This document shows positions 1-10,391 of a stretch of DNA of 64,000 nt, piece after piece. The stretch is from contig OX388305.1 of NCBI GenBank assembly GCA_947579605.1, forward strand, positions 20,411,542 through 20,475,541, written 5' to 3'. The translations under genes and the position numbers were made by a program. Each line of letters starts with the position of its first letter. The stretch's first letter is position 1. Source of the DNA: Athripsodes cinereus (taxonomy: Eukaryota; Arthropoda; Insecta; Trichoptera; Leptoceridae). Below the pieces are notes generated by a model, which did not search any database, was not told the DNA's origin, and was given only the letters and a program-made list of their open reading frames with translations.

Positions 1-2
1 AT

Positions 3-185
3 ATTTTGTCTGGTGGAGTCGAAGGAAGAAAAAGCAGAGGCCGAATACCGACAAGATGGTCAGATCATGTGAGAGATGCTGCAGGGGGTACAATGTGTGA
101 GGCGTTTAGGCAGGCGGAGGACAGGGCACGGTGGAGGAGCTTGTCGCTTGGTTGGGGTGATGGTAATCACGATCCTCAGCATTGA
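3..185 (+). pseudogene. LINE 3'-terminal coding fragment (family F)
   Basis: The frame is open from the window edge to the TGA at 183-185. It reads GRKSRGRIPTRWSDHVRDA and then AEDRARWRSL, the usual C-terminal tip of endonuclease/reverse-transcriptase ORFs of LINEs: a basic GR(I/P)PTRW segment followed by a DR..W..L segment. The stop is followed by a GAA-rich tail near 197-209, as expected for a LINE 3' end. The catalytic domains lie outside the window or are lost. The family resemblance is clear, but the clade (RTE-like) is a guess from this short tail. Confidence 0.6.
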
Positions 186-209
186 GGGACCGACTTCGAA
201 GAAGAAGTA

Positions 210-2001
210 TTACATGAACAAGCACACATACATATTATCTACATTTAAATATAATATATTAAATAAGAGAGCAAAACCCAGTCGTTTTACGAATGATATC
301 AATGAAATTTATTGCTCCAAAAATTACTTGGAATTCTTTGAAGGTAATTATAATTCATCTTAATAAAGTAAAATATTGAAGTAAAAATCTACTTATTTTA
401 ATGAAACATGTTTTTATGCAACATAATTATTAATTATGTTTTCGTCTATGCTCCTCTTTTTTATGTCTTAACTCTTCAATGCTACTATTATTAAAAGACA
501 AAGAAACTAGTTTTCTCTATTTTAAACAACCTCCTAATGCTCTGATAAAAATTAGAATATCAAAACCAATAAGATATCTCGGTTGGAAAACCATGTTTAC
601 ACAATGTTTCATTGTAGTTTCGTGTGTTTAATTAACATTAATTAACTGAAGTTGAAATATATAATATTTTATACAAAATATATCATTCAATTAAAAATTA
701 TAGTAGGTATATGCGAAAAAGTGATACATTTACCTGCCTAATTTTATTCTTCATTCGGTAATAAATCATACAAATTTAAATCACTATACACTGAAAAGGA
801 AGTAAGAGCTAGGTAAAATATCATATTATGTAAATAATTACCAAAGATCGTTCAAAGAGAATTCATTCGTTTCCAGTTTCGGACGTACACTGCGGAATGT
901 GAACTGTGGAGAGAACTACTTTCATCGGAATTACGAGAACTAACGCTCAAACTGTTTAGGTTCAAAAGCTTTAAAAGCAAACTTATACAATATTATATTT
1001 CATGATTAACATTGCCTGATGGTAACAAGTAAGTACATCTTTACTGAAGAGCTCCAGGGTATGTTCTCGTGCGATTAATTCCACTTAATATTATTATGTT
1101 CTTGTTTCTCGTAGAATGTTGCAGAACCGCTGACTAAATACCTAATTTCATAATATAATATGATCTTTATATGCAACGTTTATGACACTCAAACTTCACG
1201 TACAAAACAAGTTCACAATATTATTTACATGTCATCAAACAAATGTAACAAAATACACTTCAATATTTAACTCTTAATGTTAATAAAATGAAGAAATAAA
1301 TTAAGTTTTCTGTAATACCTACACTATAAATTCTACACCATCACCTTCTACGAGTAAACTAAGCAAGCCTTATTACAATAAGCATATCAATCAATTGTTC
1401 ATAATACTGTATTTTTACTACCCATACATTATGTTACATTTAAAGCGAAAACAATTTTAAGAGACACTCAGAAGTTACGTAGCATAAAAAGCATCTCATT
1501 CTTCAACTTACTAGTAAAACGGTGATATATAACGGATGATATATTATAATCAGTAAGTTATACAGTTCAATATTCAAAAGGCATGTTTATTTTAATGATT
1601 TGTTTGTTTGATTTTTCACTGCACACCAATTGCAATATTAAGTATATATCAATAAAAATTATCATAAAAGTATCAGTTTTATAATTCAATGTCCTGAGGT
1701 CAAGTAAATCGCCAGAATGCGATGTCGTCCATGTAATTATTCGTTTATTTATTTTAAAGGTACAAATAGTATATCAAAAAATAGTAAAAAAATTACATAA
1801 ACGTTTTGACAAATAAACAGCATAATATGCATGATTTAGTATACTTGCATAAAAATTGCAATTCCTTGTTTGCAACATTTCTAAAATTTGAATCATAAAT
1901 TTGCCTGTGTAATATATTTAGGTACTATCTTTCGTTGATTTTTTTACACGAACGAATATTACAAAGTTATTCAACAAAATATTTAGCAAAAAAAATATAT
2001 G
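210..2001. other. AT-rich stretch without recognised genes
   Basis: Short stop-rich frames in all six readings. I saw no transposon ends, RNA gene or coding similarity. Confidence 0.5.
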
Positions 2002-2210
2002 ATATCGTCGCCGCACGCATAATTTGACTTATGTGAGCGCGCGACGCAAAACTACAACGCTACAAGTGCCGCACGAGTAAGAACGCATTTTATTACTTAA
2101 TTATAATATCCACAAGTGATAAAATGCGTTCGTACTCGTGCGGCATTTACAGCGTTGTAGTTTTGCATCGCGCGCTCACATAAGTCAAATTATGCGTGCG
2201 GCGACGATAT
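2002..2210. repeat. Foldback element with 97-bp inverted arms
   Basis: Left arm 2002-2098 and right arm 2114-2210 are reverse complements with only a handful of mismatches, separated by 15 bp. Both outer ends read inward as ATATCGTCGCCGCACGCATA. The arms are richer in C and G than their surroundings. No coding capacity and no clear target-site duplication were seen. A transcript would form a long hairpin. Likely a foldback or MITE-type non-autonomous DNA element. Confidence 0.8.
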
Positions 2211-3039
2211 GTAATAATATTATTTCAAAACATGAAGAAAAATATTATTATATTTCCTTATATTTTTAGATACCTATGATGTATCAAAAAGTTTAATATT
2301 TTGTCAATAAACAACACATTATTACTTAGACTTTGTCATGAGACACGGACATGACGCGAGAGCTTTATGAGCCAAGACCTTGGACCACGCCCCTCCAATA
2401 TGCTACCACTGATATTGCTTTATCGACGTGAATGACCCAGAAAAAGGGGTCTTTATCGGACTCGAACTTCGCGGTTATGTAAAAGATCAGGCCAAAAGAG
2501 CTACTTTTAAAGGCATAAATTTACATGCGTTTGTCGGTTAAAAGCTGGCATAATACAAATAATAAAAAATATCGTAGATACATATTATTATTTTCATGCA
2601 TACAAGTAGTCTGATGTACTAAAGCTTTTATGAAATTTGTACTTGTTAGTAAATAAGAGTAATATCCGTAGTATGACAAACTTCTCATGCATAAAATTAG
2701 CATCCGTTCATCCGTAAATCACTGTTCAGTTAATGGAATGTTATCAGTAAATACTACTGAACGTCAACGCGGACGATACATACCGTTATTTAGTTATATC
2801 TAGTATAAACTAAAAGACTCTTCAGCAAATGTCGCAGTGTATGTACAATGTATCAGAATAGTGTTTGAGGAGACATAGATAATACTTATTATACGAGAAG
2901 TGTAGCACGTATTATTACCTACCAAACAATAGCGACTGGTGGGTTGGTATAGTGGAGGTCAGATATACTTTTTGATTAATTTCATGGAAAATCACCCGCA
3001 ATCATATTATGAATGATAGAGGGCACATTGAAATATTAT
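2211..3039. other. Non-coding stretch, nothing recognised
   Basis: AT-rich except for a slightly GC-richer patch near 2337-2500, which has no frame or repeat that I can identify. Confidence 0.4.
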
Positions 3040-3051
3040 ACATACATACCA

Positions 3052-3312
3052 TCACGCCGCTTCCCTCGCGGTGTAGGCAGAAAGGATCGAGCGCCACTTC
3101 CTTCTATCCTTGCATACATCTTTCGCTTCCGTCACTGTCATACAATTCCTCATGCATGCTCTCCTGTTCAATGTGCTCAACACGTGACCGTCCTGTAGGA
3201 TTTGATTTAAATGATCTTGCCATTTAATCCTCGGACGTCCACGTCTCCGAGTACCATTCCTCTCAGCCAAATATATCTTCTTAGTCATTCTGTCCTCATT
3301 CATTCTTTCCAC
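3052..3312 (-). pseudogene. LINE A C-terminal domain
   Basis: An 86-residue frame containing RRRGRPRIKWQDHLNQ, then LNRRACMRN and CKDRRKWRSILSAY: the basic, tryptophan-containing tail seen at the end of many LINE polyproteins. It is separated from the RT part (3772-4353) by a stretch of about 460 bp in which the same protein can be followed only by switching frame and reading through stops. NRRACMRN recurs in copy 3 (25081-25306) and the KW.DH.NQ block in copy 2 (56529-56725). Not functional as it stands. Confidence 0.75.
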
Positions 3313-3771
3313 GTGCCCAAATCATCTTAACTTATTTACATTCATCCTTGTTATTACACCCACTTTCATTCCACATTCCTTTCGTTTATCACTGTTACGC
3401 ACACGATCTCTCAGACTTTTACCACACATCCTTCTCAACGATCTCATTTCCACTGCATTTATGTCACTTTCATCCTTCTTTAACCATGTCTACGTCTCAC
3501 TTGCATACATAAGTGTTGGCACTTAGATAGCAGAGTGCATCAACCTTTAAGCTGTGGTGGATATGTTTCTATTTGCAATTATTGGTCGGATTGCACCATT
3601 TACCTTATTGTCAGCAACTTTCCTCCATTGAAAATCGCTTTCACACCCATCTCTCGTGAACAAACTACCTAAGTACACACAGTAGTCAACTTGCTCTAAC
3701 ACTTCGTTGTCAATCATTACCTGTCATACTGTTCTCTCACTTCCTCTTTCAAATACTATAATTTTTGTCTT

Positions 3772-4353
3772 TTATGCATTCATTCTCAATCCATTAATCG
3801 CGCAATTTTCATACACACACGTCATCATTCGCTGTAGATTACTTTCACTTTCAGCCATCAATACCAAATCATCGGCAAACATTAACGCTCTTACATTCAT
3901 CCCATTCATATCAACACCTACATTCAATTCTTTCAATGGACGAATACAATGATCAATGTATAGGTTAAAAAGCCATGGCGACATAACGCACCCTTGTTTT
4001 ACTCCTTTTGTCAGTGTGAACCATTCCGACAGGTTATTGTTAACTCTAAAACACGCTGAACTTCCTGTATATACGGACGCAATGGCGCGAATTAGCCGAC
4101 TACCCACCCCACACATTGAAAGTACTTGCCACATTTTCTCACGATCTACTCTATCATAAGCCTTTTCTAGATCAACAAATGCGCAGAAAAGCTTCTGGTG
4201 TTTCTCCAGGAGCTTCTCTGTCACCATTCGCAGGGAGAAGATCTGGTCCACACACCCTCTACCACTCTGAAAGGCACCTTGCACCGCCCATACATTCGTC
4301 TCAGTTACTATTCGAACTCTTTCAATCAATATTCTTGCATACAGTTTCCCCAC
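3772..4353 (-). pseudogene. LINE A reverse transcriptase core
   Basis: A frame of 193 residues with ordered RT motifs: QGAFQSGRGCVDQIFSLR near residue 25, FVDLEKAYDRVD (first catalytic Asp) near residue 60, KGVKQGCVMSPWLFNLYID near residue 115, and LMFADDLVLMAES (the FADD catalytic box) near residue 157. Upstream the frame continues to about 4460 as AVICPLYKGKG and YRAISLLS, with one internal TGA. A 17-bp word is repeated with a 21-bp period at 4422-4438 and 4443-4459, duplicating the KAVIC codons. The product would copy element RNA at the target site. This copy lacks an endonuclease and is broken downstream. Confidence 0.85.
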
Positions 4354-4469
4354 CGAGCTCAGCAGACTGATAGCCCGATAACTCTCGCATTCTAGTCATG
4401 ACCCCTTTCCTTTGTATAGAGGGCATATCACAGCTTTTCGCCGGCATATCACAGCTTTTGGAATATTAT

Positions 4470-5328
4470 GAAGTATAAAAATAACGTCTCTGACTTTTCT
4501 TTGACTTATCCTGATACTGAATCTCCGTAATGAATGAAAAAGCATTTTATTGTTAAAGAGTGGCTTATGTTTTTGAAGAAGAAAATGGAGTGCGCCGCAT
4601 CAACGCTCCAAAGGAAGAACTGCCACTGGAAACAATAGATATTGTATACTTGCTCACATACTAAGTCATAAGTTTCAATACATCCTCATCTAGTATAATG
4701 TATCGATATTATGTTAATACATTCACTACATACACCTCGTATAGACAGGAGAACGCAGGCTTCCGTTTACTATAAATGTGATGAGTACCATTATGCGCAT
4801 ACCCACTTTAACACAGCTGACTAACTTTGATAAGAAAATACCTATAGGTATGTGTGTTGTTCTTTCTCTATGACGTATAATTTATCTGTGATGGAAACAA
4901 CGTTGGTTAATAATTATTAAGTTAATCAACAGATAAATACATAGATAGGTGGTTTTAATTATTGTTAAATTAATCACACTTTTTGTTTCCTATAAATTGT
5001 GTTGTTTTATCATTATTGCTAACTATTATGACACAATATACTGTTCATTATATTTCGTGTCATGTTCGTCCGATGTATAAAAATGATTGATTTATTTTCT
5101 CGATAGCACGAAACAGTAAAGTTTTCCATACTTTTTATTCTGCCCCCCCTCGTATAATTGATTTATAAGCTGTTTTTTTATTGTTGGTGACAACTTGTGA
5201 TTTTAAAAAATGATGAAACATCACTGTATCTATAATAACAAATTAAAAATATGTTTCAAAGTTTGAGTAGTTAATTTACTGTAGCGACCAAAATATTTTT
5301 CAAAGTAAACCTATAAACTATGGTCACT
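4470..5328. other. AT-rich spacer, nothing recognised
   Basis: No coding similarity, RNA gene or transposon terminus seen. Confidence 0.4.
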
Positions 5329-5338
5329 AAAATAAAGT

Positions 5339-6666
5339 CATCATCATCATCGCCCTCAACGCTCCTCTCGGGAGCATAGGGCAGAAACCAGCTTCCTCCA
5401 TTCAGAGCGTCTCTGTGCCAATTGAGTCACCTCTTTCCACGACATTCCTTGCGCTCTGATATCGTTGTCATAGGAACCGTGTATTGTGAAAGAGGGACGC
5501 CCGGGCCGACGGAACCCCTGCGGACGGAAGAACAGTGCTCTTTTTGGCCAACTATCACTAGGCATTCTCAAAACATGTCCCAGCCAGTACCATCGTCTCT
5601 CCTGTATTACGGAGATTACAGGTCTCTGCTGGGTGCGCCGGCGCACAGCATCATTTGTAACATGTTCATACCATTTGACATCCAAAATCCTTCTAAGACA
5701 CTTGTTTTCGAAGCTGAGTATCTTCCGCTTTTGTGCCTTGATTAAGTGCCAAGACTCACAGCCATAGAGAAGGATTGGGATGATGCACGCATTGAACAAG
5801 CGGCATTTTGTCCTGATGCTGAGTCCAGACGCCTTTCAAACTTTGTTCATGTTATTGAAAGCCCCGCTAGCTGCTCCTATGCGGATTGGTAATTCCGACC
5901 GGAGATCACCCTCTGGCGTTATGGTTGCTCCCAGGTACCTGAATTTGCTAACCTGAGATATTTGGGAATTACCAACCATTAGTGGGGTGTGAGTACTTGT
6001 GCATGTACTATTACATATGTACTCCGTTTTACCAGCGCTAGCGTTGATACGAAGGCCAAGGCGCAAAGAATTTTCATAAAGAGCATTAGCGTTGCACTGT
6101 AATCCGTCCACAGATGTATCAAAAAGGGCTAGATCATCCGCATATTCGTGCAGCACTCCCACAGACGTCTCACTGTTTTCACGCTGTGATAAAGGCACAC
6201 CGCCAGGGCCCAGAATAGATTTTCTGAGCAGGTAGTCCATATACATAATTATGGCAAAGATAAAAGGTGCCAATAAATAGCCCTGCCGGACTCCAGTGGT
6301 GATCCTGAAGGTGTCAGTTGGACCACTTGATGTTCTGACAGAACATTCAGAGTCCATATGCAGGTCTTTGATCATGGTTACCACCTTGGGCGGGATGCCA
6401 TACGCGGCCAGTATTTTCCATATGGTTGGTCTGTGGGGGCTGTCAAAAGCTTTTTCGTAGTCAATGAAGCAACATGCAAGCGGTGAGTTGAACTCTTGCG
6501 ACTTTTGGAGTACGCATCTGGCACAAAAAATTGCGTCCGAACATGACTTGCCAGGCACAAACCCGCATTGTTGCTGCCCGCGAGTGCGACTCAATATGAT
6601 TTGTGAGAGAACTTTGCCGGGCACACTAAGTAGTGTGATGCCACGGTAATTTCCGCATTCCAATAA
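5339..6666 (-). mobile_element. LINE B copy 1 with 10-bp target-site duplication
   Basis: A 1328-bp minus-strand insertion bounded by perfect direct repeats AAAATAAAGT at 5329-5338 and 6667-6676. The 3' end carries a short GAT-type tail (TCATCATCATCATCG on the plus strand). It is 5'-truncated inside the RT domain. Two other copies (28575-28917 and 51306-52026) also have perfect duplications of 11-13 bp, so the family moves by target-primed reverse transcription in the usual LINE way. Confidence 0.9.
5356..6663 (-). pseudogene. LINE B reverse transcriptase, one nonsense codon
   Basis: One continuous frame from 6663 to 5356, interrupted by a single TGA at 5836-5838. Copy 2 has TGG (Trp, in NMNKVWKASG) at the same place, so this is a point nonsense change and not a frameshift. 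Motifs in order: CGNYRGITLLS, QQQCGFVPGKSCSDAIFCAR, CFIDYEKAFDS (catalytic Asp), TTGVRQGYLLAPFIF, LHEYADDLALFDTS (YADD box), then the C-terminal LLYGCESWHL, RRWYWLGHVLRMP, GRPSFTIHGSY and QRRSEWRKLVSALC. The endonuclease domain is absent because of 5' truncation. This is an RT that would act in cis on its own RNA; clade RTE-like by inference. Confidence 0.9.
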
Positions 6667-6908
6667 AAAATAAAGTAAACATTACTAATTATTATTAAAA
6701 CTTTAAATATATTTTTATCTTATTATGAATACCTACCTAGATATATAATTTTGCAATATAAAAAGCTACCGAAAAATATTCTATCACTGTGTACTTCTTA
6801 TTTTTTAGAGGTCAAAAATTTCCCAACCTAGGTATGTTGGTTTAAATCAAAAAACGTGTTTTGAAAATTCAACAGAATGGAGTTCTCAAAGTATATATTT
6901 TAATGGTA

Positions 6909-6985
6909 GGTGGAAGCTCTTGAATGCCGGCTCACAATCAATAAAGTCACTGTTGAAGCACTACATAGAATGTGTTTAATTTTTT
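6909..6985 (+). repeat. Family H fragment, degenerate (H1)
   Basis: GGAAGCTCTTGAATGCCGGC followed by CACAATCAATAAAGTC matches the second half of the hammerhead-like motif and the AATAAAGTC segment downstream of it in the copies at 45642 and 58704. The CTGANGA half is missing and GAAA is eroded to GAAT. Confidence 0.5.
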
Positions 6986-7489
6986 TATGATTTCAATTAA
7001 ATCTATTTAAAAGCTTTGATATTTGCCTACTTGTATTATGTTGCTGAGTAACATAACTCATAATAACTAGGTATATAAAAGGTTATATCAGTGTACAAAT
7101 AAATACACAAGTAGGGCATTTGGTGTACCTTAGGACAGTTTTACCTTTGGACAGTTGTAATTTCAATAGGTTGCCATAGATTTAAAAATCTGCAAATTCA
7201 CAAAAATATAACATTTTTGTGATGTCGCCACTTAATCGTGTTTGGTATGACATAAGTGCATTAATTTGTCTGGGATAACAGTTTGAAGATTTTTTGATCA
7301 AAAAGTAAATTTTTCACTCATTTATATTGTTTCTATTATTCTGGTTGTTTTGTTGGTGTGTGACATATACAATATGAATATCAAATCTTACAAGTTTTAC
7401 CTTTGTGAATACATTATTGGTTTACCGCTGTCATAACTCCAACTTGTTTTGTGCCCCAAAATACCTGTCAGTATCGAAATTTTTGTTAT

Positions 7490-7542
7490 GTTGTACCTAT
7501 GGACAACGCTGCTGTTGTACCTCTGGACGCGTCCAAAGGTAC
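7490..7542 (+). repeat. Left subterminal motif cluster of the pogo-like element
   Basis: Two direct copies of GTTGTACCT.TGGAC (near 7491 and 7512) are followed by an inverted copy TCCAAAGGTAC (near 7529). Further copies lie in and just inside the left end (7124 and 7141). Arrays like this are typical transposase-binding sites; binding is inferred. Confidence 0.6.
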
Positions 7543-7693
7543 ACAATCATTCGACAGCTTTCGTTTGGTAGAATTATATTTTAATAAATAGAATACATTT
7601 ATTAAATATTTATGAATTAATGTAGATATAATTTTGTAAATTGTGTATAATTCATATTTGCATCAACATCACAATATAATATTATTTTTAGTG

Positions 7694-9100
7694 CGGCAAA
7701 GTAAAAAAGGTGTAAAAAGGATTCAACCCTTTGTAGAAGATATAATAAATGCAATTAATGAGTTTAAGTAAGGTGAAAGCATACGAAAAGTAGCAGCAAA
7801 GTATAAATTATCTAAATCGACACTTCATCATTATTTAAAAAAAAGCTCAAAACCACGATTACGTTTTACCAAATTACGCTGTTGTTAAGTGCTGAAGAAC
7901 TCAAGCTTTATGACTATTTAGAAAAAGCTGCGTTCTTCAATTTTGGGTTAACTGTGGCACGAGAAAGAGAGATGGCATTCCAGTTTGCTGTTGCCAAAAA
8001 TAAAAATATGGCACAATCATGGAACATAAAAAAATCGAGTTTGGAGTGCGTTTGTGGAGTTAGAAAACGTTTTCTTAAGCTATCGTTGAGAAAGCCAGAG
8101 TCAACAAACTTAGCGAGAGCAACTATATAGGGAGTTACAATCCATCGGGTTGGTCTGTAACAAGTGCAGATTTTCTTCTCCATTCCTCCCTATTTTCAGC
8201 TAATCTCTTTAGTCTTACGTATGTGCCACAGTTCAAGTCCTTCTTCTCCTCTTTTTGTTGCCTCCTTTTGCCTACCCTGTTTAACACCTCTTCGTTTTCG
8301 ACCACCTGTTCCAATCAATGGATCTTCAGCATGCGTCTGTAGCACCACATCTCAAAGGCCACCAACCGTCTGTTTTCACTCGTGCTGATGGTCCACGACT
8401 CGCAACCATATAGCTTTTATAAAACAAACGTTGTCCTATTCTTTGATAATTTGAAAATGTCGAGATACAATTTAGATGAAACGGGCAACTCCAACGTGCA
8501 CAAACCTGGTAAAGTCTTAGCTCCCAAAAATTTAAGAAAACTTGGAACCATGACAGTAGCAGAAAGAGGAGTAAATGTCACAATGATTGTTTGCATCGAT
8601 ACCAATGGAAATTATAGCATTGCTCCGATGCTTATTTTCCAAGGGTAAATTTTAAAAGCTAAATGCTGTTAAGCGACCCACTTAGATGTATTGGTAGTGC
8701 AAATCCAAGTGGTTGGTCAAACGAAAAAAAAATCTTGTTTAAATAATCCAGTGTTATTGATTATGGACACGAATCTCATAATCGATTGAAATTATTGAAA
8801 ATTAGAGATTCAGGAATAGTATTTTTGACTCTTCATCTCCATACTTCCCACAGAATACAACCGTTAAAAAAGTGTCTTTGGAACACATAAAACAATTTAC
8901 CACAATGCTGCAGAAGAATATAATATGATCATGAATCCAGGGAAATCCATATCGATATACGAAATTAGAGGATTGGTTGGGAAATCATATCTCCGGTCAT
9001 TCACAATAGGGAACATTGTGTCAGGATTTAAAAACACGGGTATCTGGCCAATGGATATAAATATTTTTAAAAAGGGACATTTTTCAGCAATCCAAATTAA
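7694..9100 (+). pseudogene. pogo/Tigger-type transposase, disrupted
   Basis: Pieces in order: N-terminal Psq-like helix-turn-helix reading ESIRKVAAKYKLSKSTLHHY (near 7770-7835); a CENP-B-type second DNA-binding part in another frame (7882-8130) reading LTVAREREMAFQFAVAKNK and LSLRKPESTNLARAT; after the LINE insertion, the catalytic core reading RYNLDETGNSNVHKPGKVLA (8460-8520; the Asp of DETG is the expected first catalytic acidic residue); IGSANPSGW (near 8690); MDT....FLTLHLHTSHRIQPL (8760-8870); and KSISIYEIRGLVGKSYLRSF with GFKNTGIWPMD (8940-9060). Damage: a TAA after AINEFK, a frameshift near 7880, the 277-bp LINE insertion, and further stops. It would cut and paste the element at TA sites but cannot be functional here. 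Confidence 0.85.
8131..8407 (-). mobile_element. LINE C copy 3, nested in the transposase
   Basis: The minus strand carries the last part of the LINE C ORF, recognisable by near-identical stretches with 58905-59310 (for example the CCATTCCTCCCTATT and GCATGCGTCTGTAGCACCAC blocks). An internal stretch corresponding to the GRGRPRDAYMDQLK region is deleted near 8239. The direct repeat ATATAG at 8125-8130 and 8408-8413 is a plausible but short target duplication. It is more diverged than copies 1 and 2, so it is an older insertion. Confidence 0.8.
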
Positions 9101-9124
9101 TTATTTAATTCACATCCACTTTTC

Positions 9125-9185
9125 TGTCCTAAGGTACACACATAGCTGTCCGAAGGTACAACCTGTCGTTGTACCTTTGGACAAA
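9125..9185 (+). repeat. Right subterminal motif cluster of the pogo-like element
   Basis: Inverted copies TGTCCTAAGGTAC (near 9126) and TGTCCGAAGGTACAAC (near 9148) are followed by a direct copy GTTGTACCTTTGGACA (near 9167). This mirrors the cluster near 7490-7542. The outermost copy is in the right inverted repeat (9357-9371). Confidence 0.6.
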
Positions 9186-9382
9186 AATGAATGATTTCAG
9201 AAAAACGCAAATTTTGTCGATAAATAAAAATGTAAGAAATGACAAAAAAAAATTGATGACAGAAATATTTTCAGACTACTTATTTAAAAAAACTATTTAC
9301 CAATATCTCATTTCGTTTAAGAGAAAAAAAATATTGAATGTGAATAAAAATAATTTGTCCTAAGGTACAACAAATGACCCTA

Positions 9383-9873
9383 CCTACATTTAATATAACC
9401 TACTCACATACGTAGGTACTAGAAATATTGAAACTCAGTTTGATCAAAGTTACTCTTTGGCATCCAAGTGCAGATATTTTCAGTTTTTTTTCTTCAACAA
9501 ATACACGACTTTCCCATTTTATTACTTTTCAAAGTAGGTACCAAGTACTAAATTCTTTATAACGTTGTTTCTAATAAAATAATAAAACCTAAGTACTTGT
9601 TATCTAACTATATGAACTTTGATACCACTTTTATATTTTTTCCTCGTTTGTTTATCTTTGTATCGTCTCCAATACGTTTTCAAAAATATTTACCGATGTT
9701 TAATTTGTATAATACCTAGAACTAATTATACTTTAAAAGAACTTTTGAAGGTAAAATTGAGTAAGAAGACATTTGTATAATTGGATTAATATTTTTTTTA
9801 TATTATTTTACAGTCTTATTTATTGGTAAAAGTTTAACAAACAAGTTTATTTAATATACGTTGTATAAAACAT
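9383..9873. other. AT-rich spacer, nothing recognised
   Basis: No frame, repeat end or RNA structure that I can support. Confidence 0.4.
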
Positions 9874-10121
9874 CGATGGTATAGCGCACAGATGTGGTAA
9901 GTGCAGTTTTTACCGAAAATGAGTTATTATACGCATGCGAATCTATATCATCTGAAGTATGTTCCTTAGGAATATTATTGCGTAACTCTGTGTCATTCAC
10001 GAGATATTTAACAAAAACTATGTGTGGTTAGTACTAAATTGTATGGCATCTCAAACTTTCAACATTGATTATCTCAAAACTATGAAAACTGCACTTACCA
10101 CTTCTGTGCGCTATGCCATCG
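9874..10121. mobile_element. MITE-like element with 37-bp terminal inverted repeats
   Basis: Left end 9874-9910 and right end 10085-10121 are inverted repeats differing at only a few positions; both begin CGATGG(T/C)ATAGCGCACAGA. They are flanked by ACAT at 9870-9873 and 10122-10125, a possible 4-bp duplication. The 248-bp unit has no coding potential and looks like a miniature non-autonomous DNA transposon. The superfamily cannot be assigned. Confidence 0.75.
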
Positions 10122-10280
10122 ACATATTCACGATATTTATGGTACTCTGGACGAGGAATATGGATAATTATTTTATATTATTGTTATTATTTCCCACAAG
10201 TGAGCAGCCAGTGAACAAACTGCAAATAATAATAAATATGTGCAAATTGTCCTCTACATGCCAATTTAAAATAAAATGAT

Positions 10281-10391
10281 TCAGGTTGGGTGGCATGCCT
10301 CAACTCTGAATTGCAGATGTTAACTATTTTATAAGTCATGTTTTAAGAAAACTCGTCTTTTACAGGACACTCGAAAACTTACAGAAAAGGC
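10281..10391 (+). repeat. Family D repeat, partial
   Basis: Matches the central and right parts of the family D repeat: GATTCAGG.TGGGTGGC, then CTTTTACAGGACACTCGAAA. The left part is missing. Confidence 0.6.

Larger units (their letters stand above)
3040..4461 (-). mobile_element. LINE A copy 1, 5'-truncated, decayed
   Basis: Minus-strand non-LTR element running from within the reverse transcriptase (near 4460) to its 3' end near 3046. The direct repeat AATATTAT at 3032-3039 and 4462-4469 may be the target-site duplication, but it is short and AT-only. The coding line is broken by stops and shifts, for example TAG where the SET-W-TWLKKDES context near 3490 expects tryptophan. The 3' end reads CGTGATGGTAT on the minus strand, a string shared with the family D repeat. 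The style is RTE-like; the clade is inferred. Confidence 0.75.
7114..9380 (+). mobile_element. pogo-like (Tc1/mariner superfamily) DNA transposon
   Basis: The ends are inverted repeats of about 28 bp: left GGGCATTTGGTGTACCTTAG, right (reverse complement) GGGTCATTTGTTGTACCTTA. They are flanked by TA on each side (7112-7113 and 9381-9382), the duplication typical of Tc1/mariner/pogo elements. The 2267-bp interior holds a broken transposase with a Psq-type helix-turn-helix and a DDE-type domain, plus a nested LINE C fragment (8131-8407). A word of the form GTACCTTTGGACA is repeated near both ends. Confidence 0.88.
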
